Shown piece after piece: positions 54,581-62,826 of a stretch of DNA of 64,000 nucleotides (position 1 is the first letter of the stretch; each line of letters begins with the position of its first letter). This DNA comes from Bdellovibrio sp. (GTDB taxonomy: Bacteria > Bdellovibrionota > Bdellovibrionia > Bdellovibrionales > Bdellovibrionaceae). A model generated the notes under the pieces. That model saw only the letters and a program-made list of their open reading frames with translations. It ran no database searches and was not told the DNA's origin. Made by a program: the position numbers and the translations under genes. The DNA is taken from the NCBI GenBank assembly GCA_014376435.1, contig JACMRL010000025.1:1-64000 (forward strand), written 5' to 3'.

Positions 54581-55075
54581 CTAAGTCTCATTACTAAATG
54601 AATCTAGATCTCTAAACACAACATCCAAGTTTTTATCTAATTCTGCATGTGAAGTATGTTCGACAATTTTGCCATACGAATTTATTTTTACTTTTTCTAT
54701 CAACGAAGTTTTTACGATACCACTCCAGTCTGCACGGATGGCCCGTAACTCATTCGAGCGACATATGAAACAGGAAGCCTTAAAGGGTATCTGCTTGCTA
54801 ATCAAATCTTCCGACCAAACAAGCGGGCCAGATTCTGATTGCATAAACAGCGCAGTTTTGCGCGTGACCGTTTTATCAATCACGATGGCAACGCGATCAA
54901 ACTTATTATCTGGTCAAATAAACCCATACTCAAAATGAAAAAAGATTTCATTTTCTCCAACTTTCAGTAGCGCTTCGGTAACTCGATAAGCGAATGGCTC
55001 AGTAGAAGCTCTGCATAAACTTTTTCCGCAGAGTTTTCCACAACCTATTTGTGGGTAACTCTGATGCTGTGCAAG
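54581..55075 (-). pseudogene. Possible decayed gene: open frame broken by one TGA
   Basis: A 100-codon frame runs from GTG 54883 to 54581 but has no usable Shine-Dalgarno. In the same frame the reading is open for a further 11 codons to a single TGA (54916-54914). It is then open again for 53 codons up to a TAA at 55078. The joined product would read ...GENEIFFHFEYGFI-stop-PDNKFDRVAIVID... and continue to the end. No ATG, GTG or TTG is present in the upper part. This suggests a gene that has lost its start and gained a stop. The protein family is not recognised. Alternatively only the 54581-54883 part is real. Confidence 0.35.
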
Positions 55076-55079
55076 TTAC
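55009..55079. other. Overlapping hairpins with DnaA-box-like sequences
   Basis: Three stems compete: CTCTGC 55009-55014 with GCAGAG 55028-55033; AGAGTT..CCACA 55030-55042 with TGTGG..AACTCT 55050-55062; GTAACT 55055-55060 with AGTTAC 55074-55079. Embedded are TTTTCCGCA (55022-55030), TTTTCCACA (55034-55042) and, on the minus strand, TTACCCACA (55058-55050). The last two differ from the DnaA box TTATCCACA by one base and the first by two. An AT-rich stretch follows (55081-55132). Confidence 0.4.
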
Positions 55080-55103
55080 GCAAAAAAATAATATTTGTAT
55101 AAT
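55076..55103 (+). promoter_or_regulatory. Predicted promoter of the LysR-type regulator gene
   Basis: A consensus TATAAT at 55098-55103 has a weak TTACGC 16 bases upstream (55076-55081). The regulator ATG is at 55133, leaving a 20-25 base leader. The hairpin cluster lies just upstream, where LysR proteins often bind. Confidence 0.4.
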
Positions 55104-55132
55104 TCATAGTTTTCATTTTATCATGACTTTAA

Positions 55133-55996
55133 ATGAGTTTACTCAGCCCCACCCTAGAAGCTTTTTGGGCTGTTGTCCGCAAGGGCACGGTCCAAGATGC
55201 TTCGTATATTCTGGGAATCACCCAAACTGGCGTGACCCAAAGAATTCGATCTTTAGAGAAACAGCTAAAAACCACGCTGTTCATAAGATCTCGGAAAGGT
55301 ATGAAACTCACCACTGAAGGCGAAGCACTTCTTCAGTACGTTAAAGGTTCTTTAGACATTGAGGGAATGGCCCTATCAAGGATTCATAGGGCAGCAAAAG
55401 ATAGTATTATCGAAGTCGGCATCTCAGGACCATCAAGTATCTTGCGATCTCGGGTCATTCCCAATTTAATCGCCGTTAAAAATCAATTTCCATTATTACG
55501 TTACAGATTTGATCTGTCAGACGTAGACAGTAACGTCGATAAATTAAAAATTGGCGCGTGTGATCTGGCCATTTTGGAACATCACCAAGTCACACGAGAG
55601 ATGGATTCAAAAGTTATCAAAGCTGAAAAATATTGTCTTTTTGGACCCGTTAGTTGGAAAAAAAGATCTTTAGCAGAAATTTTAGAGACTGAATCTATTG
55701 TCGATTTTAATTCATCTGACATGATGACGTTTCATTTCTTAGATAAATATCGTTTGAAAAATAAAGTGCGTAAAGAGCGTCACTTCGCGAACAATACAGA
55801 TGCAATAGCGTCGATGCTAATTGCGGGATTAGGTTATTCTGTACTATCAGAAGAGTTCGCCAAGCCTTATGTAAAAAAAAACGAGCTGTGCGAGCTCGCT
55901 TCTGATCAATTCTATGATTTTAAAATCGCGCTGGCTTGGTATCCGCGACCGGAAAAACCGGCCTACCTAGCGGCCATTATTCAAGCGATTAGTTAG
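55133..55996 (+). CDS. LysR-family transcriptional regulator, ArgP/LysG-like
   Basis: A 287-residue regulator. The N-terminal winged helix is clear (LEAFWAVVRKGTVQDASYIL, ITQTGVTQRIRSLEKQL, RKGMKLTTEGEALL). Its wording resembles the ArgP/LysG group, which controls export of basic amino acids. The effector domain (about 90-287) is standard length. No exporter gene lies next to it; the divergent neighbour is the broken frame. It overlaps the end of the convergent secretin-like gene by 8 bases. The ArgP link is tentative. Confidence 0.88.
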   Translation: MSLLSPTLEAFWAVVRKGTVQDASYILGITQTGVTQRIRSLEKQLKTTLFIRSRKGMKLTTEGEALLQYVKGSLDIEGMALSRIHRAAKDSIIEVGISGPSSILRSRVIPNLIAVKNQFPLLRYRFDLSDVDSNVDKLKIGACDLAILEHHQVTREMDSKVIKAEKYCLFGPVSWKKRSLAEILETESIVDFNSSDMMTFHFLDKYRLKNKVRKERHFANNTDAIASMLIAGLGYSVLSEEFAKPYVKKNELCELASDQFYDFKIALAWYPRPEKPAYLAAIIQAIS

Positions 55997-56657
55997 TTTC
56001 TTTTTCTTTCGGTGGCGGCGGAGCATGTTTTGTCTCTGTTTGCGCGCGCTTTTTCCATTCTTTGCGAGCTTCAGCGCTTTCTTTTTTTCCTTGTTCAACT
56101 AATTTTATTAGTTTGGGATCTACTTGCTGATCAACCTGTTTAATTACTTCAGCTACACGCTGTAAATTTACTGACCAATCTGAAAAAACAATCTGATTTG
56201 TTCGTGAGTTCGTACTCATTTCGCCATACGAAGATGTCAAAAGTCTTAGTTCATTCATAATTTGAGAAGGCGTTGTATTTTTAAGAGTCACCACCCAAGT
56301 AACCATACGCTGCGGCTTCGCTGGCGGAAGCTCGGTGTAAACTTGAATACCATCGCGCTGTGCAGAACGAGCGTTTCGAATAACCATTACGTCATTCTGC
56401 TTTACAATCGCAAACCCATTAAGTGCCAACGCGTCTGATAACTGGCTAAAAGCTTCTTCTAATGATACTTCGGTTGGATTTATAATTGTGATACGGCCAC
56501 GAACCGTTGAATCAATAATAAATTTTTGACCCGACACTTTCGCATAGTCTTGAATAATTTTATTAATTTCTTCACCGTTGTAATTCATTTTCATTTTTTC
56601 TTCCGCAAAAGAAAAAATCGAAGCCAGACATATGCTAATCGCTAGAATGTATTTCAT
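55989..56657 (-). CDS. Secretin N-domain protein without the barrel (GspD-like fragment)
   Basis: A 222-residue exported protein. A signal peptide is followed by MKMNYNGEEINKIIQDYAKVSGQKFIID, the N0-type domain of type II secretion secretins, and then an N1-type domain with VTLKNTTPSQIMNELRLLTS, SRTNQIVFSDW and a final VIKQVD. The ~350-residue secretin barrel is absent. The protein instead ends in a charged, proline-rich tail. ATG 56657 is chosen over the upstream frame because AAAGGA precedes it. It could be a stand-alone periplasmic partner of a secretin or a remnant. Confidence 0.78.
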   Translation of the reverse strand: MKYILAISICLASIFSFAEEKMKMNYNGEEINKIIQDYAKVSGQKFIIDSTVRGRITIINPTEVSLEEAFSQLSDALALNGFAIVKQNDVMVIRNARSAQRDGIQVYTELPPAKPQRMVTWVVTLKNTTPSQIMNELRLLTSSYGEMSTNSRTNQIVFSDWSVNLQRVAEVIKQVDQQVDPKLIKLVEQGKKESAEARKEWKKRAQTETKHAPPPPKEKETN

Positions 56658-56803
56658 GTGAATCCTTTGTTTGAATTGAACCAAACTAAAATTGATTCAC
56701 CAAATAGTCAAAATAGTCGATTATTGTCAGAGACAAACTAGACTTAGGATTGTGAAAATTCAGGTACGATTTTAAAACCGCACCCACTTTGAAACCAGAA
56801 AAA

Positions 56804-58024
56804 TTAATTTAATTCGTAACGTAGCGAAATCTTCGTTTCTTTATTACCAAGCAAACGAACTACTTCGGTCTTACTAGTTAAAATAGAAGAGTACTCTAAA
56901 CCATAACATTCGAACTTAAGACCTTCTTCAGTCTTAAACACGAACATATTACGGCCGTTTTCAACATCATTATTCGTGTAAACGCGCGCTTCTTTTACTA
57001 AAGCTGGTTGCCCCGTGTAAGTTATTGTATCCGCCGTTTCATTCGATACAGAACAATTCCCATAAACTGAATTTTCGCCTAAGCCTGTTCTAAAAGATTT
57101 ATTCGCGATTACTGCTGTATCAAAATAAAGACGCGCATTGGCCGCAATCAAAGAATCTTTTCTTTGAGCAAAATCATAAAAATAAGTACGCGCTGCTTTA
57201 CACTGATCACGCATTGCTTGACCCGTGTATGCCTTTTCTCGCTGGCAAGGCTGTGATTGGTGATAAGCGATTAACTTCTCACATAATTGAGTCGCAGAAG
57301 TTGCAGCATTGATTGCGTTCTGATTAAAAACTAAATTTCCGTTCATCGCCGAAATATTTTTATTGGCGATATCTAAAGAAGTTCTCCAAGTTTTAAGCGT
57401 CACGAACTCATCCGTCGAACACTGCCGGTAAGAACCTTGCGCCGGAGCATCTGGTTGTTGCGGAATTGGCTCTGCGGGCTGGCTGGGTGTTACCGGTACC
57501 TTCGGCGCAAATGGTGGTTTTGGCTGACTAGCTTGAGCAGGCGCGGGACGTTTGTTGTATTTGACTAAATATTTTTCGGTGATCGTGCAGCGCGCTTGGA
57601 GACGGAAAGCATCGTAGCCTTTAACTGTTGTTCCTACCGGAAGAACCGAAGTTCTTTTACAGGGTAAAGCTGTATGATATTCCACAACGCTATCACATTT
57701 TTTAATCGCGATGATGGCTAACTTTGTTGTCACTTCATCTAATTTTCCAATTACTTTATTAATAGCTTCATTAGAATCATCGATGGCGTTGCTCCAAGCT
57801 TGTAAGTTTTGAAACTCATTCGCCGAACATTCTCGCATCATTTTTAGATCGATGGGCTTATCGGCGTCCTTGGTGGCGCTAGTTGAATTCGGCGTTGGCG
57901 TTGCTGCTGCCGGAGCTGATAAGTCTGAACCACCACCTGCTTTAGCACATCCGACGATTGTTAGGATGTAGGCGGTTGCAAAGATGATGATAATTGTAAG
58001 AAGCGGTTGTCTGTAGTTCTTCAT
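56804..58024 (-). CDS. Lipoprotein with a duplicated cysteine-containing module
   Basis: A 406-residue protein. The signal sequence ends ILTIVGCAKAGGGS, with Cys26 as the lipidated residue. A Ser/Ala/Pro linker follows. Two related modules of about 75 residues come next: MMRECSANEFQNLQAWSNAI ... KKCDSVVEYHTALPCKR and RQCSTDEFVTLKTWRTSLDI ... QLCEKLIAYHQSQPCQR. They share C-S-x-[ND]-E-F, a central tryptophan and three cysteines, and are joined by a proline-rich spacer. The C-terminal ~110 residues are beta-rich. ATG 58024 is chosen for GGGGGAAAA before it. Function unknown. Confidence 0.7.
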   Translation of the reverse strand: MKNYRQPLLTIIIIFATAYILTIVGCAKAGGGSDLSAPAAATPTPNSTSATKDADKPIDLKMMRECSANEFQNLQAWSNAIDDSNEAINKVIGKLDEVTTKLAIIAIKKCDSVVEYHTALPCKRTSVLPVGTTVKGYDAFRLQARCTITEKYLVKYNKRPAPAQASQPKPPFAPKVPVTPSQPAEPIPQQPDAPAQGSYRQCSTDEFVTLKTWRTSLDIANKNISAMNGNLVFNQNAINAATSATQLCEKLIAYHQSQPCQREKAYTGQAMRDQCKAARTYFYDFAQRKDSLIAANARLYFDTAVIANKSFRTGLGENSVYGNCSVSNETADTITYTGQPALVKEARVYTNNDVENGRNMFVFKTEEGLKFECYGLEYSSILTSKTEVVRLLGNKETKISLRYELN

Positions 58025-58094
58025 TTTTCCCCCAGGAATAATAAGCACACTAATTTCTACCACAGCTCTAAGACTTTCAAATCTATCAAAGATT

Positions 58095-58113
58095 TTGACA
58101 GGTAATTATTACC
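58095..58113 (+). promoter_or_regulatory. Perfect -35 box followed by an operator-like palindrome
   Basis: A consensus TTGACA (58095-58100) is directly followed by GGTAAT-T-ATTACC (58101-58113), a perfect 13-base palindrome placed in the promoter spacer, upstream of rlmK. The -10 is unclear (GACAAT at 58120-58125 gives a 19-base spacer). Confidence 0.4.
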
Positions 58114-58138
58114 GGAAGTGACAATTTAAGACGAATCT

Positions 58139-59104
58139 ATGATATCTAAGACGAACATGATTCAAAATCGCATCGAAAAAAATAATAAAAAGTTACAAAC
58201 CTGGTCTGAAAAAAACCAAATTGAAGCCTATCGTGTTTATGATCGGGACATTCCTGAATATCCGTTTATCTTAGATCGCTACAAAAATTTTTTCGTTATT
58301 TATGATAAGTCACAAAAAATTGATGAAGAAAAAAATCACCTGCCTTTAATGATCGAAGCGACTAAAAAAGTTTTTAATACGACTGAAGATAAAATTATTG
58401 TTAAGCGTCGCCAAAAACAAAAAGGTCTTGAGCAATATCAAAAGCTGGATGAAAAAAATGAAAAGTTCGCAATAAAAGAAAATGGTGTTCCGCTATTAGT
58501 AAATCTAACCGATTACCTTGATACGGGATTATTCTTAGATCACCGCCCGACCCGTTACCAAATTTTAAAGAATTCTAAAGACCAAAAGTTCTTAAATCTG
58601 TTCTGCTATACAGGCTCAGTCTCTGTGATGGCGGCTTTGGGCGGAGCCACTACCTACAGTGTAGATATGTCTAAAAACTACCTTGAGTGGGCTAAGCAAA
58701 ATTTTGAACTAAATAAATTGCCCTCTAAAAAACATTTTTTCTTCGAAGAAGACGTTTTGCAGTTCATGGCCCAGGCGACGCAGTGGCCTGACTTTATATC
58801 GAGTTTCGATACAATTTTCCTGGATCCGCCGACTTTTTCTAATTCTAAAAGCATGAAAACCGATTTTGACGTCGAACGCGACCAATTTTCCTTGGTGCAA
58901 CAAGTGATGAGATTTCTAAAACCTGACGGAATACTCTATTTTTCGAATAATAAACGCGATTTTAAACTGTCTACAGACCTTAAAGAGCTTTATACAATCA
59001 AAGACATTACTGAACTCAGCATTCCGGTCGATTTCCACGACAAAAAAATTCACCGCTGCTTCGAGGTTAGATTTAATCGTCAAAACTCATTCGAGAATGT
59101 GTGA
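58139..59104 (+). CDS. rlmK: Stand-alone 23S rRNA methyltransferase, RlmK half
   Basis: A 321-residue SAM-dependent methyltransferase. YRVYDRDIPEYPFILDRY, KRRQKQKGLEQYQKL, VNLTDYLDTGLFLDHRPTR, LNLFCYTGSVSVMAALGGA and LDPPTFSNSKSM match, in order, the C-terminal half of E. coli RlmKL. That half makes 7-methylguanosine at 23S position 2069. Here the N-terminal THUMP/RlmL half is missing, so the activities are not fused. Two possible starts (58139 and 58157) lie in a short repeated TAAGACGAA context; neither has a good Shine-Dalgarno. Confidence 0.9.
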   Translation: MISKTNMIQNRIEKNNKKLQTWSEKNQIEAYRVYDRDIPEYPFILDRYKNFFVIYDKSQKIDEEKNHLPLMIEATKKVFNTTEDKIIVKRRQKQKGLEQYQKLDEKNEKFAIKENGVPLLVNLTDYLDTGLFLDHRPTRYQILKNSKDQKFLNLFCYTGSVSVMAALGGATTYSVDMSKNYLEWAKQNFELNKLPSKKHFFFEEDVLQFMAQATQWPDFISSFDTIFLDPPTFSNSKSMKTDFDVERDQFSLVQQVMRFLKPDGILYFSNNKRDFKLSTDLKELYTIKDITELSIPVDFHDKKIHRCFEVRFNRQNSFENV

Positions 59105-59207
59105 ATTAAAGGCACTATATTTTGTTGAGAAAATTCTTGATCGTCGGGTCGGTTGGCCCTATTTTGACCCCTAACTAAAACCCGTTTTGTAAAGGTAAAA
59201 GAAAATT

Positions 59208-60506
59208 ATGAAAGCTTTGGGTCGTCACATCCTTGTCGAATTTATGAATTGTAACGCTGACGTCATGAATGACGTTTCTGCTATTGAAAATTCAATGGTA
59301 GAAGCAGCACAAATTGCTGGAGCAACTGTTATCAATTCGACGTTTCACCATTTTTCTCCGTACGGAGTATCGGGTGTTGTTGTTATTCAAGAAAGCCATT
59401 TAGCAATTCACACATGGCCTGAATACAATTACGCAGCCGTCGATTTATTTACGTGCGGCGATACGGTTGATCCTTGGGTATCATTTGAGTATTTAAAGAA
59501 AGCTTTTCAAAGCGCTTCTTACTCAGCACTAGAAATGAACCGCGGTTCAACTCACACAATTAAAAAAGGTGAAACTTTACAAGTTAAGCCTAACAACGCT
59601 ATTGATTACGATTACAAACAAGGTCACAAAATTAATCGAAATGTTTGGTTTACTGATAAAGATGAAAACCAAGCTTTATCTTTACGTTACACGGGCGAAG
59701 TATTTTTTGACGAACGTAATGAATTTCAACGCGTACGCATTTTAGAATCCACGGCTTACGGTAAAATGTTAGCCATCGACGATATGGTTATGTGCACGGA
59801 GCGTGACGAACACCACTATCACGAAATGATCACACATCCGGCGATGCAAGCTTACGAATCTTTTGCGGGCCCAGCTAAGAATGTTTTAGTGATTGGTGGC
59901 GGTGACGGCGGAACGATCCGCGAAGTTTGTAAATACCCTGGTTTAGAAAAAGTAACGATGGTTGAAATTGATGAAGCCGTTGTGCGCGCTTGTAAACAAC
60001 ACTTACCATCAATTGCCCGTGAATTTTCAAATCCAAAAGTAAATTTAATTATCGGTGACGGCATTCAATTTGTTAAAGATGCTAAACCTGAATCTTATGA
60101 CGTCATTATCGTGGACGGTTCAGATCCTGCAGGTCCAGCAGAAGGTTTATTTACCACTGCTTTCTATGAAAATTGCAAAACAGCTTTAAAACCAAATGGT
60201 GTTTTAGTTACTCAAGGTGAGTCTCCGATGTTCCATTCAGAAACTTTTGTTGAACTTAACCAGTGCATGAAAAAAGTATTCGCGGCGAACCAGGTTCATA
60301 CTCTACTTTTCCACGCAACGACTTATCCATCAGGTATGTGGAGTTTACAGTTAGCGGTCAAAGGTCAATTCCATCCGGTAAAAGACTTCAAAAAAGATAC
60401 GGCTAAAAGCTTCGTCAACTCGAAAGATTTGCGTTATTACAACGAGGAGCTTCACTCGGCCGCTTTTGTGTTGCCTACCTTCGTTCAAAAAATGTTAAAT
60501 AGGTAG
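59208..60506 (+). CDS. speD-speE: Fused S-adenosylmethionine decarboxylase - spermidine synthase
   Basis: A 432-residue bifunctional protein. Residues 1-125 are a class 1B SpeD: Ser63 in [10 protein letters not shown] is the self-cleavage and pyruvoyl site, with His68 and Cys83 at the catalytic positions known from the Thermotoga enzyme. Residues ~145-432 are SpeE, an aminopropyltransferase: [25 protein letters not shown] and [15 protein letters not shown]. Cleavage at Ser63 would release the SpeD beta chain and leave the alpha chain attached to SpeE. The fusion passes decarboxylated SAM directly to spermidine synthesis. sodB follows 37 bases downstream. Confidence 0.95.
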   Translation: MKALGRHILVEFMNCNADVMNDVSAIENSMVEAAQIAGATVINSTFHHFSPYGVSGVVVIQESHLAIHTWPEYNYAAVDLFTCGDTVDPWVSFEYLKKAFQSASYSALEMNRGSTHTIKKGETLQVKPNNAIDYDYKQGHKINRNVWFTDKDENQALSLRYTGEVFFDERNEFQRVRILESTAYGKMLAIDDMVMCTERDEHHYHEMITHPAMQAYESFAGPAKNVLVIGGGDGGTIREVCKYPGLEKVTMVEIDEAVVRACKQHLPSIAREFSNPKVNLIIGDGIQFVKDAKPESYDVIIVDGSDPAGPAEGLFTTAFYENCKTALKPNGVLVTQGESPMFHSETFVELNQCMKKVFAANQVHTLLFHATTYPSGMWSLQLAVKGQFHPVKDFKKDTAKSFVNSKDLRYYNEELHSAAFVLPTFVQKMLNR

Positions 60507-60543
60507 TCGCGAAGTTTAGAGAAAATAAAAGAAGGAGTTTTTT

Positions 60544-61164
60544 ATGTTTAAATTACCACAGTTACCCTATGCAAAAACTAGCTTGGCACCTTTCTTAGGT
60601 GACGAGCAAATGACTTTTCACTATGAAAAGCATCACAAAGCATATATCGATAATCTTAATAAGTTTCTTGAAACTGATCCTTCGTTAAAAGGTAAGTCTT
60701 TAGAAGAAATCGTACTTTCATCTACCGGCGGAGTTTTCAATAATTCAGCTCAAGCATGGAACCACACGTTTTTCTGGTTCAATATGGCGCCGGCGGGCCA
60801 AGGTGCTCAGCCGTCTAGTGAATTAGCGGCGGCCGTCACTCGGGACTTCGGAAGCCTTGATGAATTAAAAGCTAAGTTTGTTGACGGCGGAATGAAAACT
60901 TTCGGATCAGGCTGGATCTGGTTATGCGTTGATGCTGCTGGAAAATTATCTTTAGTATCAACTTCAAACGCGGCGGTTCCGTTCACAAATAATGGCCCAG
61001 TGCCTTTGATGGTGGCGGATGTTTGGGAACATGCTTACTACGTTGATTATCGTAATGCCCGCCAAAAGTTTTTAGAAACTTTCTGGTCACACGTTAATTG
61101 GACATTTGTTTCTGAAAATTTTGCGTCTAAAAAAGTTCGTGATTTAACTAAGGCAATGATTTAG
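60544..61164 (+). CDS. sodB: Superoxide dismutase, iron type
   Basis: A 206-residue cytoplasmic Fe/Mn-type superoxide dismutase. The metal ligands are in MTFHYEKHHKAYIDNL (His), NSAQAWNHTFFW (His) and VADVWEHAYYVDY (Asp and His). The NSAQ-WNHTFFW arrangement, with the active-site glutamine in the middle, points to the iron form, as in E. coli SodB. GGAG lies 7 bases before the ATG. It has no signal peptide. A strong hairpin follows. Confidence 0.95.
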   Translation: MFKLPQLPYAKTSLAPFLGDEQMTFHYEKHHKAYIDNLNKFLETDPSLKGKSLEEIVLSSTGGVFNNSAQAWNHTFFWFNMAPAGQGAQPSSELAAAVTRDFGSLDELKAKFVDGGMKTFGSGWIWLCVDAAGKLSLVSTSNAAVPFTNNGPVPLMVADVWEHAYYVDYRNARQKFLETFWSHVNWTFVSENFASKKVRDLTKAMI

Positions 61165-61175
61165 TTTTTCTTTTC

Positions 61176-61200
61176 AAGAGAGGCCAGATCGGCCTCTCTT
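61176..61200. terminator. Bidirectional hairpin after sodB
   Basis: AAGAGAGGCC (61176-61185) pairs perfectly with GGCCTCTCTT (61191-61200) around a 5-base loop. It lies between the convergent sodB and barrel genes and overlaps the latter's stop by two bases. T-runs are poor on both sides. Confidence 0.65.
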
Positions 61201-62113
61201 AGAATATCTTCCGATACGCCAGCGTAATCGAGTAAATATCGTATTTAGTTGTCGTGGCTTCTTTATTATCAAATTTTGAAAAACCGACTAAAACTTCGTT
61301 CGCAAATCCAAACGGAATTATTCCGTAACCTGTAATAGCCGTATATGTACTGTCTTTAATAACGGAGCTAACCCCGGAAGTAACAATATTATAAGAGTCT
61401 GTTTTATCTTCTTCGTATGATACGCCTAGTTTCCAACCCAGTTCCAGTTGTGCATAAATTTTTAAATCTAAGCCAGTACCAGATCTATATTTTTGAGTCG
61501 TTTTAACTCCTGAAGTCGTAGACTCAAAGTCACCATCTTGTAAAAGATGGTAAGCTACTAAAGCTCCAAAGCTAAAGTAGCTGTATGGTATACCTGCACC
61601 ACCAGAAATCGCAATATCCGGACGTGTAGTAACCGATGTTTGCTGTCCTGATGTAGCAGTTCCCTCTACTTTAGCTTTGTCCAATAAAGCTGATTTATAA
61701 GAAGCACTGTAATAAAAGTAAGGTTTATCAAAACTAATAACACTTTTAATTCCTAAAGTTGTGTCTCCGGGACCATTTATTTTTAACGCATAAGTTGGAT
61801 TCGTTTGGCTCTGATCAGTGCTTTGATAATTTTGTATCACATAAACTGAAATATAATCAGTGATACCATACGCATAACCTAACCTAGTTAAATAACCAGA
61901 TACCTTAGATTTAGACCCATTCGGAGAACCATCAATCGTGCCGAATGGTAACCCTAAATGTAAAGTGATGTCGTGCTGACGATATAAGGGCGCATAGATA
62001 TCAAATGTTTTAACAGCCGCGGCTGAAGTTTTACGATTTGGTACCACTGCAAAAGCAGACAACGCAAAAGTAATTACTAATGTAAACAAAAGTGTAATTT
62101 TCATTCGAGGCAT
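61199..62113 (-). CDS. Outer-membrane beta-barrel protein
   Basis: A 304-residue protein with a signal peptide (residues 1-22, cleavage after AFA). The rest shows alternating aromatic/hydrophobic and polar residues with many Gly, Ser, Thr and Tyr. It ends in LAYRKIF, with a terminal phenylalanine as in barrels inserted by BamA. GLPFGTIDGSPNG and GAGIPYSYFSFGALVAYHL are typical barrel strands. It may be a porin-like transporter. AGGAG precedes the ATG by 7 bases. The 62114-62289 gap contains short palindromes (62169-62181 and 62183-62192) but no gene. Confidence 0.7.
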   Translation of the reverse strand: MPRMKITLLFTLVITFALSAFAVVPNRKTSAAAVKTFDIYAPLYRQHDITLHLGLPFGTIDGSPNGSKSKVSGYLTRLGYAYGITDYISVYVIQNYQSTDQSQTNPTYALKINGPGDTTLGIKSVISFDKPYFYYSASYKSALLDKAKVEGTATSGQQTSVTTRPDIAISGGAGIPYSYFSFGALVAYHLLQDGDFESTTSGVKTTQKYRSGTGLDLKIYAQLELGWKLGVSYEEDKTDSYNIVTSGVSSVIKDSTYTAITGYGIIPFGFANEVLVGFSKFDNKEATTTKYDIYSITLAYRKIF

Positions 62114-62289
62114 TCAAATACTCCTTCTCTTAATTGTGACTGTGTTTACGTAAAAAGCAATATGGCGGTTACAAGTTGTAAAAAGACGTCTTAAGACCTT
62201 GGTCCTGAAACCGGCTTTCGCCCCTGCGGTGTGCTTTAAATGTGTATAGGTATTTCTAAGAATGGTGTCTTTTTTGTAACTGTCCCCGT

Positions 62290-62826
62290 ATGAGAAGAAA
62301 TTCATTTAAAAATAAACGTTACTATCATCTTAATTTAGACTTCGATACGCATCCACTTTTCAAAGAACTAGATTGGATATTCATTCAGAAAAAAATTCGT
62401 AATGTGGCGTTTTTATTTAAAATAAATATCCACGCGCTGATTATGATGGATACGCACATTCATCTACTACTAAGTTCAGATGATAAAAATGAGAATTTTT
62501 TCTGTGAGCATTTCCAGAAACAAATTTCACCGAAAAAGACGATCGATTGCTTCTGCGAACCTATTCATGATTATTCACAATATTTAAATACATATAAATA
62601 TCTTTACCGAAATCCTGTCGAAGCTGGCTTGTGCTCTCGGGCAGAATTTTTTCCGTACTCGTCGTTACAAATTATTTTAGGTAAAAGTGTGGGCTACGTT
62701 GAAATTGATGATCAGCTAGGGATCATTCAAAACCCCATGCAAATTTTAAAATGGATTAATTCAGACGGCGATTTTAAAAATTCTCAGCTTAAGCTTTTAC
62801 GCCAAGATAATTCACTATCAATGTAG
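62290..62826 (+). CDS. REP-associated/Y1-type transposase-like protein, shortened
   Basis: A 178-residue protein. HALIMMDTHIHLLL matches the HUH metal-binding motif of Y1 transposases, and YLYRNPVEAGLCSRAEFFPYSSL matches the conserved C-terminal block of REP-associated tyrosine transposases. The middle part that normally carries the catalytic tyrosine (about 60 residues with W-Q-x-R-Y) is cut to about 50 residues lacking this motif; tyrosines remain in HDYSQYLNTYKY. It may be inactive or domesticated. TGTCCCCGT lies just before the ATG. Its end overlaps glpD by 43 bases. Confidence 0.75.
   Translation: MRRNSFKNKRYYHLNLDFDTHPLFKELDWIFIQKKIRNVAFLFKINIHALIMMDTHIHLLLSSDDKNENFFCEHFQKQISPKKTIDCFCEPIHDYSQYLNTYKYLYRNPVEAGLCSRAEFFPYSSLQIILGKSVGYVEIDDQLGIIQNPMQILKWINSDGDFKNSQLKLLRQDNSLSM

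Noticed and set aside
54535-54916. TCTGGTCA occurs at 54535-54542 and 54909-54916, flanking the small minus-strand frame like a target-site duplication
   Set aside because: An 8-base repeat in about 400 bases is expected by chance, and the inner ends show no inverted repeats.
3047-59190. TTTTGACC and CCGTTTTG-like strings appear upstream of both speA and speDE, suggesting a shared polyamine operator
   Set aside because: Short, differently spaced and AT-rich; no clear palindrome. A genome-wide motif count would be needed.
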